Origin: Bordetella parapertussis | Lineage (GTDB): Bacteria > Pseudomonadota > Gammaproteobacteria > Burkholderiales > Burkholderiaceae_B | Direction: 5' to 3' | DNA length: 47,540 bases | NCBI GenBank assembly: GCA_945862495.1 | Contig: CAMAYM010000007.1 | Span: 1-47,540 of the forward strand | Part shown: positions 47,535 through 47,540 of the stretch, one piece after another | How positions within the stretch are numbered: the first letter of the stretch is position 1 | How the letters are laid out: every line of letters starts with the position of its first letter | Program-made: the position numbers and the translations under genes | The notes under the pieces: model-generated | Seen by the model: only the letters and a program-made list of their open reading frames with translations | Told to the model about the DNA's origin: nothing | Databases searched by the model: none

Positions 47535-47540
47535 GTTTAA

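Overview
The window reads as chromosomal DNA of a betaproteobacterium, most likely Burkholderiales and plausibly Alcaligenaceae. The reasons are the Bug-type solute receptor, the phn gene set with an associated DUF1045 gene, a periplasmic YtcJ-type amidohydrolase and an M81/MlrC-like peptidase. Base composition looks moderate (near 50 % GC by eye, not computed). This assignment is an inference; there is no rRNA, tRNA or housekeeping marker to confirm it. No CRISPR array, prophage or transposase was seen.

Layout. 1-3126: three consecutive decayed genes: an FkbM methyltransferase missing its 5' part, an OafA-type acyltransferase with an in-frame TGA, and a DnaQ-like exonuclease with an internal deletion. 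3364-5764: a small secreted protein, a GNAT acetyltransferase and a phytase-like secreted protein. 5846-17411: a complete carbon-phosphorus lyase region. phnN and a 2H-phosphoesterase gene (DUF1045) run leftward; phnGHIJKLM, then phnCDE1E2 and a PhnZ-like HD oxygenase run rightward. Transport (PhnCDE), C-P bond cleavage (PhnG-M) and recycling of the ribosyl product to PRPP (PhnN) are all present, but phnP is not, and the DUF1045 protein is a candidate replacement. Gene junctions in this cluster carry 15-16 bp tandem repeats.

17428-31817 is a patchwork. It holds a fluoroacetate-dehalogenase-like hydrolase, several toxin-antitoxin modules (MazEF, a nucleotidyltransferase/HEPN pair, a DUF4258/XRE pair, VapBC), a lipid A acyltransferase, a scar joining two gene fragments, an orphan gene pair, a MerR + VIT/VWA operon, a secreted amidohydrolase, a Bug receptor and a YghU-type GST. 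31814-33554 holds two uncharacterised genes preceded by a structured leader RNA with a strong terminator, and a secreted protein made of 19-residue repeats. 33683-38468: an alpha/beta hydrolase, a lipoprotein, a NERD-helicase divergent from a WYL regulator, a decayed flavin-binding gene and a small membrane protein. 38544-40899: an AEC transporter, a GST and an L-2-haloacid dehalogenase. 40976-47534: an MlrC-like peptidase, a second VapBC-like module, an operon of a TRIC-like channel, a double nitrilase and a K+ channel-like protein, and a CoA-transferase.

The most notable items are the leader RNA at 32849-32957 with its two uncharacterised genes, the tandem repeats at phn gene ends, the DUF1045-PhnN pairing without PhnP, the channel-nitrilase-channel operon whose second nitrilase half has lost its catalytic triad, the MerR/VIT-VWA operon, and the density of both toxin-antitoxin modules and gene remnants.
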